Assembly: GCA_028023455.1 (NCBI GenBank)
Contig: JAQFVV010006630.1
Location: 60,001-124,000, forward strand
Length of the DNA: 64,000 bases
Direction: 5' to 3'
Source of the DNA: Epiperipatus broadwayi
Taxonomy: Eukaryota; Onychophora; Udeonychophora; Euonychophora; Peripatidae
Made by a program: the position numbers and the translations under genes. The notes beneath the pieces were generated by a model. It ran no database searches, was not told the DNA's origin, and saw only the letters and a list, made by a program, of their open reading frames with translations. Of this stretch, positions 22,426-34,438 are shown one piece after another; positions within the stretch are counted from its first letter, which is position 1, and each line of letters begins with the position of its first letter.

Positions 22426-23248
22426 AGAAAAGGCCATCTTGGATTCTTTTACTGAAAAAAAATAAAACATTTTAAACATATATATCTAAAATATATATAT
22501 AAAAAATTCAAAGTTAATTATTTGAATTTTTTTTTTCTTTTAATAATAAAAATAGAATAACAGTGTGTTACTTCAATTATATATATATGATCCAAAATAA
22601 ATTTTAGGATTTATTCACGATAGTTAAAAAAATGTTAAAAATATTTTTTTAGAATAAGAAAAAAAAGCAAATGTTAGTAAAATAAATAATTAGGTGGGTC
22701 AGACTGAAACGGCAAATCTGAATCAGATTTACCATTTCAATATATAAATCATCCTATAAGCACAACAGGGACACAGTTGACAAAATCACACATATTTTTC
22801 CCTCGTGGCTGGAAAAATAAGTTAATATGACAAAGTCTTGCCTTCAAGAGTCATTAGATCTTTTGTTATTAATCTCAAAAAATTGATAACTAACACACAT
22901 TATTAGTGCATCAAGAATAATTTTGAAAATCAAATGCAGATGGTTACACTTTAATTATTAGTCAAGTCCAAAAATATGCTTTTTTTTTGTTATGGCAGAA
23001 AAAATAATCAAATTAGTTAAAATTGGCTTGATCCCAGTCTATCCTAAATCTACAATGATTGGGTGCTTTCTATATGCAAGCTAATCAAATAAAAAAGCCT
23101 GCACTTCAAATAAGTCAAAATGGGCTCAGTTATTGAATCTCAGATATTTAAGATTCTTCAAACACAGACAACCTCCATGCTTCCAGTATTGCCTCTACTG
23201 GCAAACTTTTTCTGTCCAAAATCTTTTAAAATAATGCAGATATAGCCC

Positions 23249-24390
23249 TTGAATCTCCGTACAGAAGGGGAAAAGAAGAAAGCTAGAGATTTTGCTGTTA
23301 AAATCAAAAAACTAGCCTTAAAGTGTGATTTTAAAGATTTCTTCAATAAAGCACTGAGATATTGCTTTATTTGTGGAATAAAATACTACAATTTTAAAAT
23401 TAAACTGTTAATCACTTTTGATTCAGCTGTCTCTCAAGTGACTCTAGTGGAGTCAACAGTGAATCAAGAAAATCTATTGAAGAAACTGGAATGCAGCATT
23501 AACATCATTGATCAGAAAACTGGATCAAACAACTCACCCAGCTGACAATAAAAAAACTGCCCAAATAAATTTGCAAATAAAAATCATTGTTATAGTTGCA
23601 GTGAATCAATACATGTGTATACCTTATGTTCACACCAATATGCAATGCGCTGATATTGTGACATGTTATTCACACAAAAACTACTTGCTTTCAAATGGAA
23701 AATCAAGATTGATAACAAAATAATGGAAGAGTCTATTCCAGAAAACCAGAAATGCAATATAAAATCGAATTATATCAAAACCTGTATAATTAACATCAAA
23801 AGCAATGATTTAGTTTTCAAACACAAAATCATTATTAATGATACACCAATGATATTGGAATTGGACACAGGTCTTTAGTGTCAATTGTGTCAAAATATAC
23901 ATAGGCTATCATTAATAGAAATAAATAAACACCAGGTGCATCCTATCAGCAAAACAATCAGTCTGTCAAGACAATCAAATATCAGTCTTGGATTAAACAA
24001 AACTTAAAATTACTTTGCCTAATATATATCTACCTCTGTGTCTTTAGGTGAATATAGCAAGCCTTTTTTGGGACTTCATTAAACCTGCTCACATAAATAA
24101 ATTCAAAAGAGTCTATCCAGAAGTAGTTGTAAGTTCAAGGGAACCTCTATATGGGTTTCTGTAGTTGTGGTCAAAGTGAAAGGATCACCAACAGTGGTGG
24201 TTCAAACAGCAGATGTAAGCAACATAACAAACACAGAAAACAGGTAAGATTGAATTATACATCACTAGTCATCAATGAAGAGTCATCATTCAAAAGTGAT
24301 GAGTCAAAATTAAAAGTTTCCAGATCTACAAATGAGGATACTGGACCTGCTGATGATGTCACTGAACCTGATGAAGCCAGAAAGCAATGA
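23249..24390 (+). pseudogene. Gypsy-like gag-protease relic joined to an integrase tail
   Basis: The gag part reads GEKKKARDFAVKIKKLALKCDF, then FFNKALRYCFICGI and KIKLL, matching the Ty3/gypsy gag pattern (...FVCGL...I..KLL). A cysteine-containing stretch near 23585-23670 suits a decayed zinc knuckle. MILELDTGL at about 23850-23878 resembles the aspartic protease motif LDTGA. Reverse transcriptase, RNase H and most of the integrase are missing. The coding trace resumes at about 24150-24290 with VVVVKVKGSPTVVVQTADV and, one frame over, NKHRKQVRLNY, resembling the C-terminal GPxSYxV...H.dqlR tail of gypsy integrases. It therefore looks like an internally deleted, long-dead element. Confidence 0.6.
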
Positions 24391-24439
24391 AGACATCTAC
24401 CAAAACATTTAAATGACTCTTCTTTAGATTTAAGTTTAG

Positions 24440-24452
24440 CCAGGGGAGAGAA
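24440..24452 (+). promoter_or_regulatory. Polypurine tract before the 3' LTR
   Basis: CAGGGGAGAGAA lies immediately before TGT, where second-strand DNA synthesis is primed in LTR retrotransposons. Its placement directly ahead of the LTR start supports the LTR call. Confidence 0.65.
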
Positions 24453-24960
24453 TGTATAATTTATCTTACCTTCAATTAGTGAACTAGTTCAGCCTCCATC
24501 TTATCTTAATTGGATTGAGCATTTATAGCCATAAATCAATGGATATACAAATAGATAACAGAAGTACAATGACAAAAACAGTCCAATAAACAATGCTACT
24601 TACTGAATTTGATTGTCCTCAGTATAGATGGTGATCTGGCCACCAATAATCAATTTTGAGATAAGGTCAGATAACTATCAAATCTGAACAGCTAGATACA
24701 CATTGTCCATTCTGTGGCTGATCAGTGAGGCAAGTTTGCAGCTGTCACTGTACAACTGGAAATGGTAAGCTTAGAAGGATAACTGAAATCTTTTTTTACA
24801 AATAGTTGCATGGCAACTAACCACTATACCAATCCAATAATATCAGGTGAAGATATAACATTGTATATGCTTAATGTTAACCACATTTGGTGAGTTTGTA
24901 TTTATATATAATTATGCTATAAACACAACTTGTTGATAACATATTGTACTGGTCTGCAGT
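24453..24960 (+). mobile_element. 3' LTR of the decayed gypsy-like element
   Basis: Begins TGTATAATTTATC directly after the purine tract and is collinear with 18888-19680 (direct orientation, clearly diverged). The right end, near GTACTGGTCTGCAG, is uncertain. Confidence 0.6.
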
Positions 24961-26667
24961 TTCCACTCTGGTCTTATATACCTTTGACCCCCATACACAC
25001 CGAGCATGAAGGGACGTATGTTACAAAATGGAAAAATGATAATAATTCCCTGAAAATATTGTTGGTTAAATATGAAGAAAATATCTCAAAAGAATTATTA
25101 GAGGAAGTAGATTCTGCCTAAAATTAGGTCAATCGAAGCCTTCCCAGTTAAATTATCCCACAATCGTCCGATTAACTAAATGTTGATCACTTTTGAATTT
25201 TGCATACTTTTAAGAGCGCTGAAATATTCTAATTCAGCCTCTTGCACCACCCTCGCTCAAGAACTTGTTTATTCTCCTTTTTCTTTCCCGAGAGATTGTG
25301 CAAATATGAATGATCATGATCGTATTTATTAATATATTAATAAGTTCAGTCATAAATGATGAAACAATCCAACTCCCCGGTAAGTTATCTCTGTCTAGCT
25401 CATTATATGATTTCTTTCTATCTCAGGTTAATAAGTGGGTCAGCATTTTGACTAAATAATTATAATTACATATAAACGAACAAATAATTCATAAAAACTA
25501 AGTAAGTGAAATGGCAAATGATTTAAATGTGAAATCTACTATTTATTATTCCCTTTTTTTTTATTTCCCTCCACTAATTACATATAAAAAAATAATTTAA
25601 TATAGTTGGTATTTCAAATAATAAAAAATTAAAACTGTTAATGAGAAGTTGACTAATTAAGTAGAATATTTATTTACAGAAAATAAATGCACATATATAA
25701 AAACAATATTTTAAAATGATCACATAATCGATGTGGTCTATACCCCCTTTCCCACGTTAAAGTAATAAATTAAGAAATTAAGTATATGCAGCAAATATAT
25801 TTAAAAAAAGTATAATCCAATGGTTTACATGCATGTCTAACAGCTATTCCTAAGGTTTATAAGTATTAACATTATAGGCACATCAATATTTTCATGTGCA
25901 ATTATATTTATATGTGATAGGCATCTACGTCTCTACTTTGGACACATAAAATGATGCTTAATGGATACGACCATAAAACACTCAACATAAGGTGTTACCG
26001 TAGTAATTTAGTAAATAAAGAGATCCTGCACATGGCGGATTTAGGTCAGACATGCATGCAAATACCAACAAATATTATGCATATTATGCAATTTAAATAA
26101 AATGGTTAATATTGATAATACACAAGTAAGTGAAGACAAATTAATTATTTATATATAAAAGAAACACAGGATTAATATTATAAGAAAATATACACTCATC
26201 TGAACTTCTGAATTCCATTAAGTTCGACTTCAAAGTGGACCACATGGCTACTCAGTAGGGCATATAGGGATTTCTTTCACCAATATATGTGTTAGAGTCC
26301 TTCCATCAGGGTATGCTGCTTCTATGGCGTTTTTGGGCTTCAGGAATGAACAGGCGGTGTACTGCTGCTAGAAGTCTACTCCATGATTTTCTGGTAAATT
26401 TCAACAAATATTAAGACCATCCATAATTTTCACGTAGATATTTTTTTTTTTCCACGTCAGATTTCACCATAGAAATTTGTCTTTACTTATAATTTCGTCA
26501 GATTGGAAATTACGCATAGCAAGTAGGTTAAATATGACTTAAAGTTTTCAAATATGATTTCTAATAGAGAGAATCATACTTTCAGTAGCTTTTCTAAAAT
26601 TTATTTAACAGCACTACCATATCCGAATGGTTTAATTTCGAATCTCATTTCTTTCTGCTCTTTAAAT
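24961..26667. other. AT-rich stretch, no gene recognised
   Basis: The frame 24930-25121 ends with a charged stretch (KILLVKYEE) that superficially recalls sulfotransferases, but it is too short to support. 26023-26040 holds one reverse-strand copy of the motif repeated at 34.1-34.4 kb. Nothing else recognised. Confidence 0.5.
26023..26040 (-). repeat. Distant copy of the ATCC...GGAT motif
   Basis: The reverse complement, ATCCGCCATGTGCAGGAT, is identical to 34262-34279. Confidence 0.7.
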
Positions 26668-26908
26668 AAGCTGGAGACAACTATTATTTTCAGTAAACAT
26701 ATATCGTCCTCTTACATGGACAAGCTGGACATAAAACTTTCTTTTCTCAGCAAACATATACAGTTCGATTCCTGGGACAAGCAAAAAAACAACTTTTATT
26801 TTTAGCAAACATCTACCATTTCATTACTTGGATAGGCTGGAGACAAACTTTTCTTTTCTCAGCAAACATATACTGTCTGATTCCATCTGATTACTTGGAT
26901 GACCTAGG
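26668..26908. repeat. Minisatellite, four units of about 54-57 bases
   Basis: Unit starts at 26668, 26722, 26779 and 26834. The shared core is AAGCTGGAGACAA, TTTTCTCAGCAAACATATA and TTACTTGGA. It is diverged between units. Confidence 0.75.
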
Positions 26909-27420
26909 AACAACTGACCTCAATGCACCCAGTAAGTAGCACATATGTCCCCTTATCAGTCTAAATTTCAATACCCCCATCCCATGAGCTAATGCATCAG
27001 CCAACAATTCAATTATATTTTACGTACATTCTTTTAATTTTTGTATCTCAAAATATACCTTTTTCTAATATTGGAAATTGTATTGTTTTCCTCTTGGCTA
27101 ACTAAATCACCCATTATGCTTTCACTCTTCAGATAAAATCAACTTTTTAATTTTATCTTTACAAACGATCAACAAGAACAAATTCCTTTTAATACAATAC
27201 ATTTTCTTTTTCTCTTTTTGTTCTTTTTTTTAAAGTAAGATTACAATTTACAAAAAAAGTTTTTCCATTATAAATCAATATTAATTTTAAAAAATCTCAT
27301 TATAATAAATACAAGATTTAAATTCTATTTAAATAATTTTTTAGAAATAACAAAAAAAAATACATTTATATATATGTGTATTTAATATTTATTTTCAAAG
27401 CGCAGATGATTTGAAATTAA

Positions 27421-27601
27421 CTTACGAGAGAGTATTCACACTTTCAGATATAAGTACTTTGGACTGGCTTGGATATATAGACAGACAAGTAAAGTTAAGA
27501 GTGGTTACCACTCTTTTCTTGTTAAATCGTTGTCCCAGTATTTACGATCTGATTGGCTATTAATAATCACAAGCGCTGAGAGACTTGCACTCTCTCGTAA
27601 G
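27421..27601. mobile_element. MITE-like element with perfect TIRs and TTAA flanks
   Basis: ATTAACTTACGAGAGAGT (27416-27433) is the exact reverse complement of 27589-27606. If TTAA (27417-27420 and 27602-27605) is the target duplication, the element starts CTTACGAGAG and is 181 bases long. An internal near-perfect palindrome AAGAGTGGT-T-ACCACTCTT lies at 27497-27515. Non-coding. Confidence 0.75.
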
Positions 27602-27606
27602 TTAAT

Positions 27607-30600
27607 ATATGTGTATTGGAACATTACAAGTGATAATATAACTTAGTTTCACACGTAAACAAATATTACATGTTTAGTTTTCTTTTTATATAATTTTGCT
27701 GTGAGAATAAATTTTATTAATACATACACTTATATTGTGTGTGTAAATAGGAATATAATATAGACCAACCCAGTTATTTATGTGACATAAATATTTACAA
27801 TACGTACTTAAATTACTATCTGTTTGATCTATTAATTGTATAATTTTAATACGATAAAATTTAGCTGTGCTGAATCTTCAGCAACAGCTATCTTGTGCAT
27901 GGCCGTTATACACGGTCTGGCACAATATATAAAATATACAAAAGTAATTACTTTACAAAATATCTTTTACATATTTGTGCACAAAATGATGGCTATTTTT
28001 ATAATTTGTCTATTGTGTGATGTTATTTTTAATAAACAATATTGATGGAATATTTAAATGGCTTTGGCTAAGGTTATTTTTGAAAATATTTTCAATCTTG
28101 TGCCTTTGAGGAAAAGTGCAACTATCAGTTTGTCTTATAATAAACTTCAGATTCATGTTTCTTAGAGTTTGTAAACCGATGATCAGCTTTGCATAACATG
28201 ATTTAAAGCTTTGAAATTTTTTTTTTTTTCAATTTGGAAATCTCTACATGTGGAATGTTTGAGTAATATTCCTTCTAATTCTGAGCCAAAATTTTCGTTC
28301 CATATAAGGCTTTTTTATTAAGAATAAAAGAATTTGATTTATGGTAAAACACTAGTAGAATTCTAAACTAAACGGCTTTTTCACTACATATTCTTATTTT
28401 TCATTTACGTTATTTATATTAAGCACACTCTGAAGTTTAATTCTGTTTTAATAAATAAAAGCTGTTTTAATAAATTGCCCAACATCATTAATCTTCTCTT
28501 TTTTTTAAAAAAAAAACAAAAAAAAACCCACCCTATTTTTAGTTTTCGTTATTTAGTATTTACTGTTTTTTCTCACATTTCCTGGAACTCTGAAACATTC
28601 TTTTAAAAATAGTTGACTCTATATGATTTTCCTTTTAACTCACTGAACTTGTAAAACGTTTTGAAAGATGGAATCACAATGCCTCTCACCCATGTAAACT
28701 TTCTCAATGACTTCAAATCATAGAACTGCATTAAGATATATTTATGTTTAAATCACAGCAGAAATCCTTATAGACCTAATATCTTTTATGATGTACAAAA
28801 GACCTTAATATGGCAAAAGCATTCTCATTAGTCATTTTATAATTTCTCATATGATATAACATAACCATTCTTGCATCCACTTTGTACTTATAATTGATTC
28901 AAATCTAAATATCTCTGCAGACGATTTTGTAATGGTTTTAGTAATATATAAAACTGATAAAATATTGATCAATCTATAATTTCTTTTTTTTCTTTTTATC
29001 TGGTATATCTTTATTATTTAAACATTCAGTGTCTACTTTTGCTAATAATTTTATATTTTTTTACATATTCCTTAAAGTGTTTAATTCATTTATTTTTTTG
29101 GCATGTTTTTAGTTCTTCATTTAATATGGAAAAAACTTCAAATAATAATATTATTCTTTCTATTATTTATTCTATACAGTTCTTGATAAAATTCTTATGT
29201 ACAATGATCCACAATTTAGTCATCATCTTTTTTCTATCACTAAATAACTTTTTATTTTAATATTAAAGACTTTTATTAGCTTATATAGCTTTTTTTCTAC
29301 TTTATAATATATCTTTAATGTTATCATTATTTATTTTTTTGTATAAAATTCCACACATTTAGAATGATGGTTTTAGCTAAGGATTGAAGAATATATCATT
29401 TAGATGCAAATAAAAAGAAGTAATTGTTATTATTTTTAATATAATTTTATGATTGTGTAGACTGTTATTAACAGAAAATATTTATTTTCATTATTCAGAT
29501 TTTTAAAAGTCATTGATCATAATTCATTTGACATGAGTTTATATTTTTTAAACTTTTTTTAGATTAAAGATAATCTTAAAGCTGAAACTAAAGACACTAA
29601 ATCTTTTTGAGGATAGATTAAAGTTGTTAAATAAATCACGAGTACCCTGAGTAAATTTTTTTTTAAAGTGAAATATTTTTATCTATATTATATAAAATTA
29701 TGGTTTGAATATCTTGTAAAAAGTACTGCCAGTAAGAAAAATTGCACATATATAGAAAAATAAATGCAAGTAATAAAACGTAATAATTAATATAAATCAT
29801 AATTTTTTTTTAAAAAAAAAAAGGAAGTCTAAAATCATGTAACTTCCTTGATTTGCCTAAGTTAATAATGAAAAGTAGGGAAAAAAGAATTATTGAGAGA
29901 GGAGGTGTAATCTCAGCTGGGATGGAAAAGAAAGAATAGTCAGCATTTTTTTTCTTTCCTGTAATTACTAACCAAAGTTTTATCTTTTAAAAAAAAGTTT
30001 AGTATAATCAATTTGTGTAACGTCATTACTAACACTAAGTAAATTCTTTTTTTTTTTTAATGTTTTTGTTTTTTGAGGAAGTTCACTGACGTGTAACGGT
30101 ATACAATATGCCGTTACATTAATTTAAAATTAAAATAAAAATTTAAGTTTGTAAATAAAAATTGATTTATTAAAAAGAAAAAACTTAACTTAAAAAGTGA
30201 AAGTTATATTTAATGTATATATTGTTGCACAGATGGAAAACAAACTATTTTAAGAAAAAAGTATTTGACAGTATTTTTTTTTGTAAAAAAGTAAAAATAT
30301 AAAGATTGATATTTAGAAAATAGAAATAATGTTGATTTGTATAATCTTAGAAAATAGAAATGATTGTTTTATTAATCAAATGATTGTTCTAAAGCACACT
30401 AGCCCTTGGGGCACTCAAATAATTAAATGGTCAGATAAGAGAATAAAAAGAAATTAAATGACCAGTGCTAGCACGAATCGATAGCATGGACTGTAAATGA
30501 AACACGAGAGGATTTCTGACGTCTTGCTCGTTGAATCTGAAGATTTGATGATAAGAGGCTAATAAAAGTATAAAACCCCAAATTTTTGAATTGAGGATTA

Positions 30601-31079
30601 TTATTATTGTTGTCGGAGAGCTGACTTTGAATATACATATGAACTATAGCTATATTGCAGGCTTCATGATGTAGAAGTCTACAATAGATTTAATTTCTTG
30701 CCAACCAGCTGAGACCTCCCTATGACAGTTAATGGACCAAAAGGAATGGCAAGTGGTGGCTTTGTTTTTTTTTTTTTTTTAAAAAAAAAGAACAAACAAT
30801 CTACATAAGTGATCACGAAGATGGACCTCTAAATCTGCAGAATCTGTAAAGTATAAACTTTTATCAATTGAACTTTCTTTTAAATAATTACAGTATAACT
30901 TCAATAAGTAATCAATCCAAAAAAAAAGTAATATAAATAAATGGACTCTTATCTAACCAAGAATAGAACTCTAAATCAATTATAAATATTTATTTTTATA
31001 TAAGTTCGCTATTTCAATCATTTCCATTTTTTTATTTATTTATGTTTGTATTTAACTAGGTTATTTATTTCTATGTGTT
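27607..31079. other. AT-rich stretch, no gene seen; back-to-back T/A runs
   Basis: No protein or RNA gene recognised. Long T-runs directly joined to A-runs occur at 28499-28516, 29803-29822 and 30765-30789. The frames at 27836-28045 and 29039-29260 are low-complexity and lack motifs. Confidence 0.55.
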
Positions 31080-31680
31080 AACTAAAATGTATTAAATTTA
31101 AGTTGGGTGTGGATAGCTATATAGATTCATTAAGTTTATGTTAGTTTAAGGGGTTTTAATTTCCGGCTATTTGTCTCGTAGTTAGATCAATGCTGGTGGA
31201 GAGATATACGGTTGTTTATATCAATGTAATGTGAAGCATGTTTAGCATACAGGGCAACATGCCCAACTGAATGAATGACTCCAAAGTTGTAGTCATTATG
31301 TTGCAGTGGACGCAGACATATTTCCTGCACCATTGACCCCTACTAGCTCTATGGACAGGGATTATGTCAGCAGATAGACCGCTCTCCCCCATACATAGCA
31401 CTCTTCTTTAATTAATTTATATACATGATTCCTTTACCAGAAAGATGCACATTTCTGTACTGGACGAGGATCATGTCCTTCAAATAATATCATGCTGTCA
31501 GATGCACATTCCTGTCAGCGTGGTTTTATGCTAGCATCTTCATATTGCATTGGTTGCGACTGTATATCTGGAAGCAGGTGTTGGTTTGGCTACAAACTTT
31601 TAGTCTGAGATTGAATGATTTGTTTTGAAAAGTTATTAACTGTGGAATCTATGTAGCCTATCTATACTCAACATGTAGTG
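31080..31680 (+). repeat. Dispersed repeat R, copy 1
   Basis: Collinear over about 600 bases with the reverse complement of 59640-60275. Shared blocks include CAATGCTGGTGGAG, CATACAGGGCAACATG, CATTGACCCCT, GCTCTATGGACAGGG, AGACCGCTCTCCC, AATATCATGCTGTCAGATGC and GCCTATCTAT. No coding frame is conserved between the copies. It is probably a non-autonomous transposable element, class unknown. Confidence 0.75.
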
Positions 31681-34109
31681 CAGATACGGAAAGACTCATT
31701 CGATCTTCCACACCTCGACCATTAAATTCCTATCCAGTTCTGTTCTGTTCAATATCCTCAGACTAATTTCTACTGTATGGCTTTTATTACTATGCTACAC
31801 ACATTAGCTTTTATGCTAATTTAAGCATGCTATAATCTATGCATTAAAAGAAAATCATAAAAGAATTTATTTATCTTACAGTAAAATAGAAACCATACAT
31901 ACAAAATTATTCTTAATCTTTATTATATAATTTCATATTCTATTTATAGATTTTTTTGGCCAAGTAATTATTTTAAATACAGTATCTTAATTCATGATGG
32001 TACATTAGATCTTGGACCTATAGCATTATATAATCCTTTTACATCAGCTAAAATTTAATATTTATAGTTTGACTATAACAGTCAACTTCTTTATCTCTAA
32101 CAAATATAGAATCTTTATGCAAAATAAAAGTATGGATATAATCTCTACTATAAATTAAATATTTATCATTAGGCCCATAGTGATTTGTGCATTCTATTGT
32201 AGCCTTTCATTCTATTGTAGCCTTAGCTAATGTTTCAAATATATTATAATTATAAATCAAATACATAACATTAACTCTATTGGCATTAGCTATAGAAATA
32301 AAACAAACTTCTTTTTAAAACTTGTTTTTTATATGACTATAATGATGAAAAAGAAATCCAACATTTCGACTATTTCATATAGTCTTTTTCAAGTACACTA
32401 AGTGACAGTCAATCTTAAATGACTGCCACAAAGATGGCTGCAAGCATAGTTGCAGCCTGAATAAACATATATATATAAAAATAAATAATAAAAGGTTGGT
32501 CTGTGCGAATATATTTTCACTTCGTTTGTGCACGAAATATATTTTAAATTAAAAAAGCTAAGGGTGACGATACATTTTAAATGGACAATCATATACATTT
32601 AAAGTGAAATGCATTTTTTTTTTTCAGTTTTAATAAATGTGTTATTTTTGATATGGAGAAAGGGATATAAAATTATACTGGGAAATTTAAATGTAAATAA
32701 CCCAACAACTAAATATGTTGTATTTTCAATTTATCAAATTTCGATGTAAATTTTTATTTTTGGATTACGTGTTGAAAGTAAATTTATGTACAAAATTTTT
32801 AAAATAATGTTAACCTTGTTACATCACGTAATCTTTATAATTTTGTTGTTTTCTTTGTTAATTATGGTTTTAATGACCGCAGGCAAGTCAGTGACTTTTC
32901 TCTTTTGTTATAATATTTTTAGAGAAAATTGTAAAAGCATATGAATAGTCAGTCATTCGGCTTGACACCTGCAGATTAAAAATTGATTAAAACATGGGAT
33001 AGGAATGTAAATTGCTAATGGTCTAAAAGAAAATTCCTAAACAGATTTAAAAAGATAAAAAGAGTTTTAATTAAACTAATTAAAAAAAATCGAAAACCGC
33101 AATAGTTTGTAGAGGGGACCCTCTAATGAGGAGGATTTATGTGCGTGCTGATCAGGTGATATAGGGGATTATTAATTGATTCATTTAGTCAGTTCGAGAT
33201 ATTGAATTGAGTTGAGTTGAAGGACTGAGTTCAATGCGTGCAGTAAAAAAAAACTGATTGACTTATTTTCGCCGATGATCGGTTAACGAAAAAATATATA
33301 CTTGACAGTAAAAATTCAAAGTCAGTGCAACCTGTAAGTATGCTTAATCCGAAGAAATAAAAAAAGAAAACCTGCAAATAGAAATCTATAAAGGAATCAG
33401 GAAAGTGACCAGAAAAGTCTGCTGAAAGAAATAGATTACATGGAAAAGTATTATTAAAAATATCGCAAGTTATCTAAAGAATAAATATAATAATTTCAAC
33501 GGGAAATCATCTTAACATGGATCCATTTGATAATAGAAAATCAAGACTGAATAGTATTGCCCCAGTGAACATGGAGTAGAGAACCCCGCTTTGGTGCATT
33601 CGCACTGCTCAAGACCTATGTAACCACCAAGTTATGAGACTCTGTCCATTCGAAAATGTAGCTGCCTACGAATTATTCTGCCTGCCATCCATAGAAGAGA
33701 CCCCTTCAGTTGCCTGCTCAGGATGTATATATCTCCTTCAGAAGCCCTCAGCCCAGAAGAAAACGAAGTCTACGGGAAGTAAAATCATTTATAATTCTAA
33801 ATATAATTATTTTTTTTCGTGTGTGATTTAAATATTTTTACGAATGATTTGTTTTCATTTTTATTATTATAGATATAATCAGATATTGAAAATTTACGTA
33901 ATCTTTTATATGTATTTGACCAATGAGTTTATTATTATTATTATTTCTATACGTGATTCAATAGATTTTATTACCAAAATAAATTTTAGTATATTATGAA
34001 TGTTTTAAAATAATGATTTAAGGAAGGTAGATTTCTCGTAAAGTTAGATACAAACAAGTGGGAGGCATTAGCCTGTTTGCTCATTTTAGTTTTATTTTAT
34101 TACATAAAT
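31681..34109. other. AT-rich stretch, no gene recognised
   Basis: 33480-33800 is less AT-rich and contains a frame 33634-33831 without recognisable motif. It could be part of an unidentified retroelement. The rest shows nothing. Confidence 0.45.
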
Positions 34110-34203
34110 ATCCGCTACGGGCAGGATTAATTTACAGTCAATAACTGTTCTTTTCTTTAAGAATGTATCGCATAAAGAAACGGGCCATTAAATCTACCTT
34201 TCC
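34022..34203. repeat. Inverted repeat pair around the first motif copy
   Basis: GGAAGGTAGATTT (34022-34034) pairs with AAATCTACCTTTCC (34190-34203) with one extra base. It could be a small MITE or chance. It encloses one ATCC...GGAT motif. Confidence 0.35.
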
Positions 34204-34438
34204 AGATAGTTGAAAGGCTATGGAGTGAGTGCGTTCATTTATAAATAACTCTATCTTTTCAATCCGCCATGTGCAGGATTCAATATGTTATAATCTACCG
34301 CAAATTCATTTCGTTTAGTATAAATTTATTCCATCCACTACGTGCAGGATAATAATGATAGTAATAGTAAAAAAAAAAATTAAGGGAATAAATAAGTCTA
34401 TTAGTTCCTTGTTTGGATGATCCGCTACGGGCAGGATT
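34110..34438 (+). repeat. Four spaced copies of an 18-19-base motif
   Basis: ATCCGCTACGGGCAGGATT at 34110-34128 and 34420-34438, ATCCGCCATGTGCAGGATT at 34262-34280, and ATCCACTACGTGCAGGAT at 34333-34350. Spacers differ in length and sequence. ATCC and GGAT at the ends can pair. A fifth, reverse-strand copy is at 26023-26040. Confidence 0.75.

Noticed and set aside
24930-25121. Frame ending NDNNSLKILLVKYEENISK, reminiscent of sulfotransferases
   Set aside because: Only about 20 residues look similar, no other sulfotransferase motif is near, and it overlaps the presumed LTR end.
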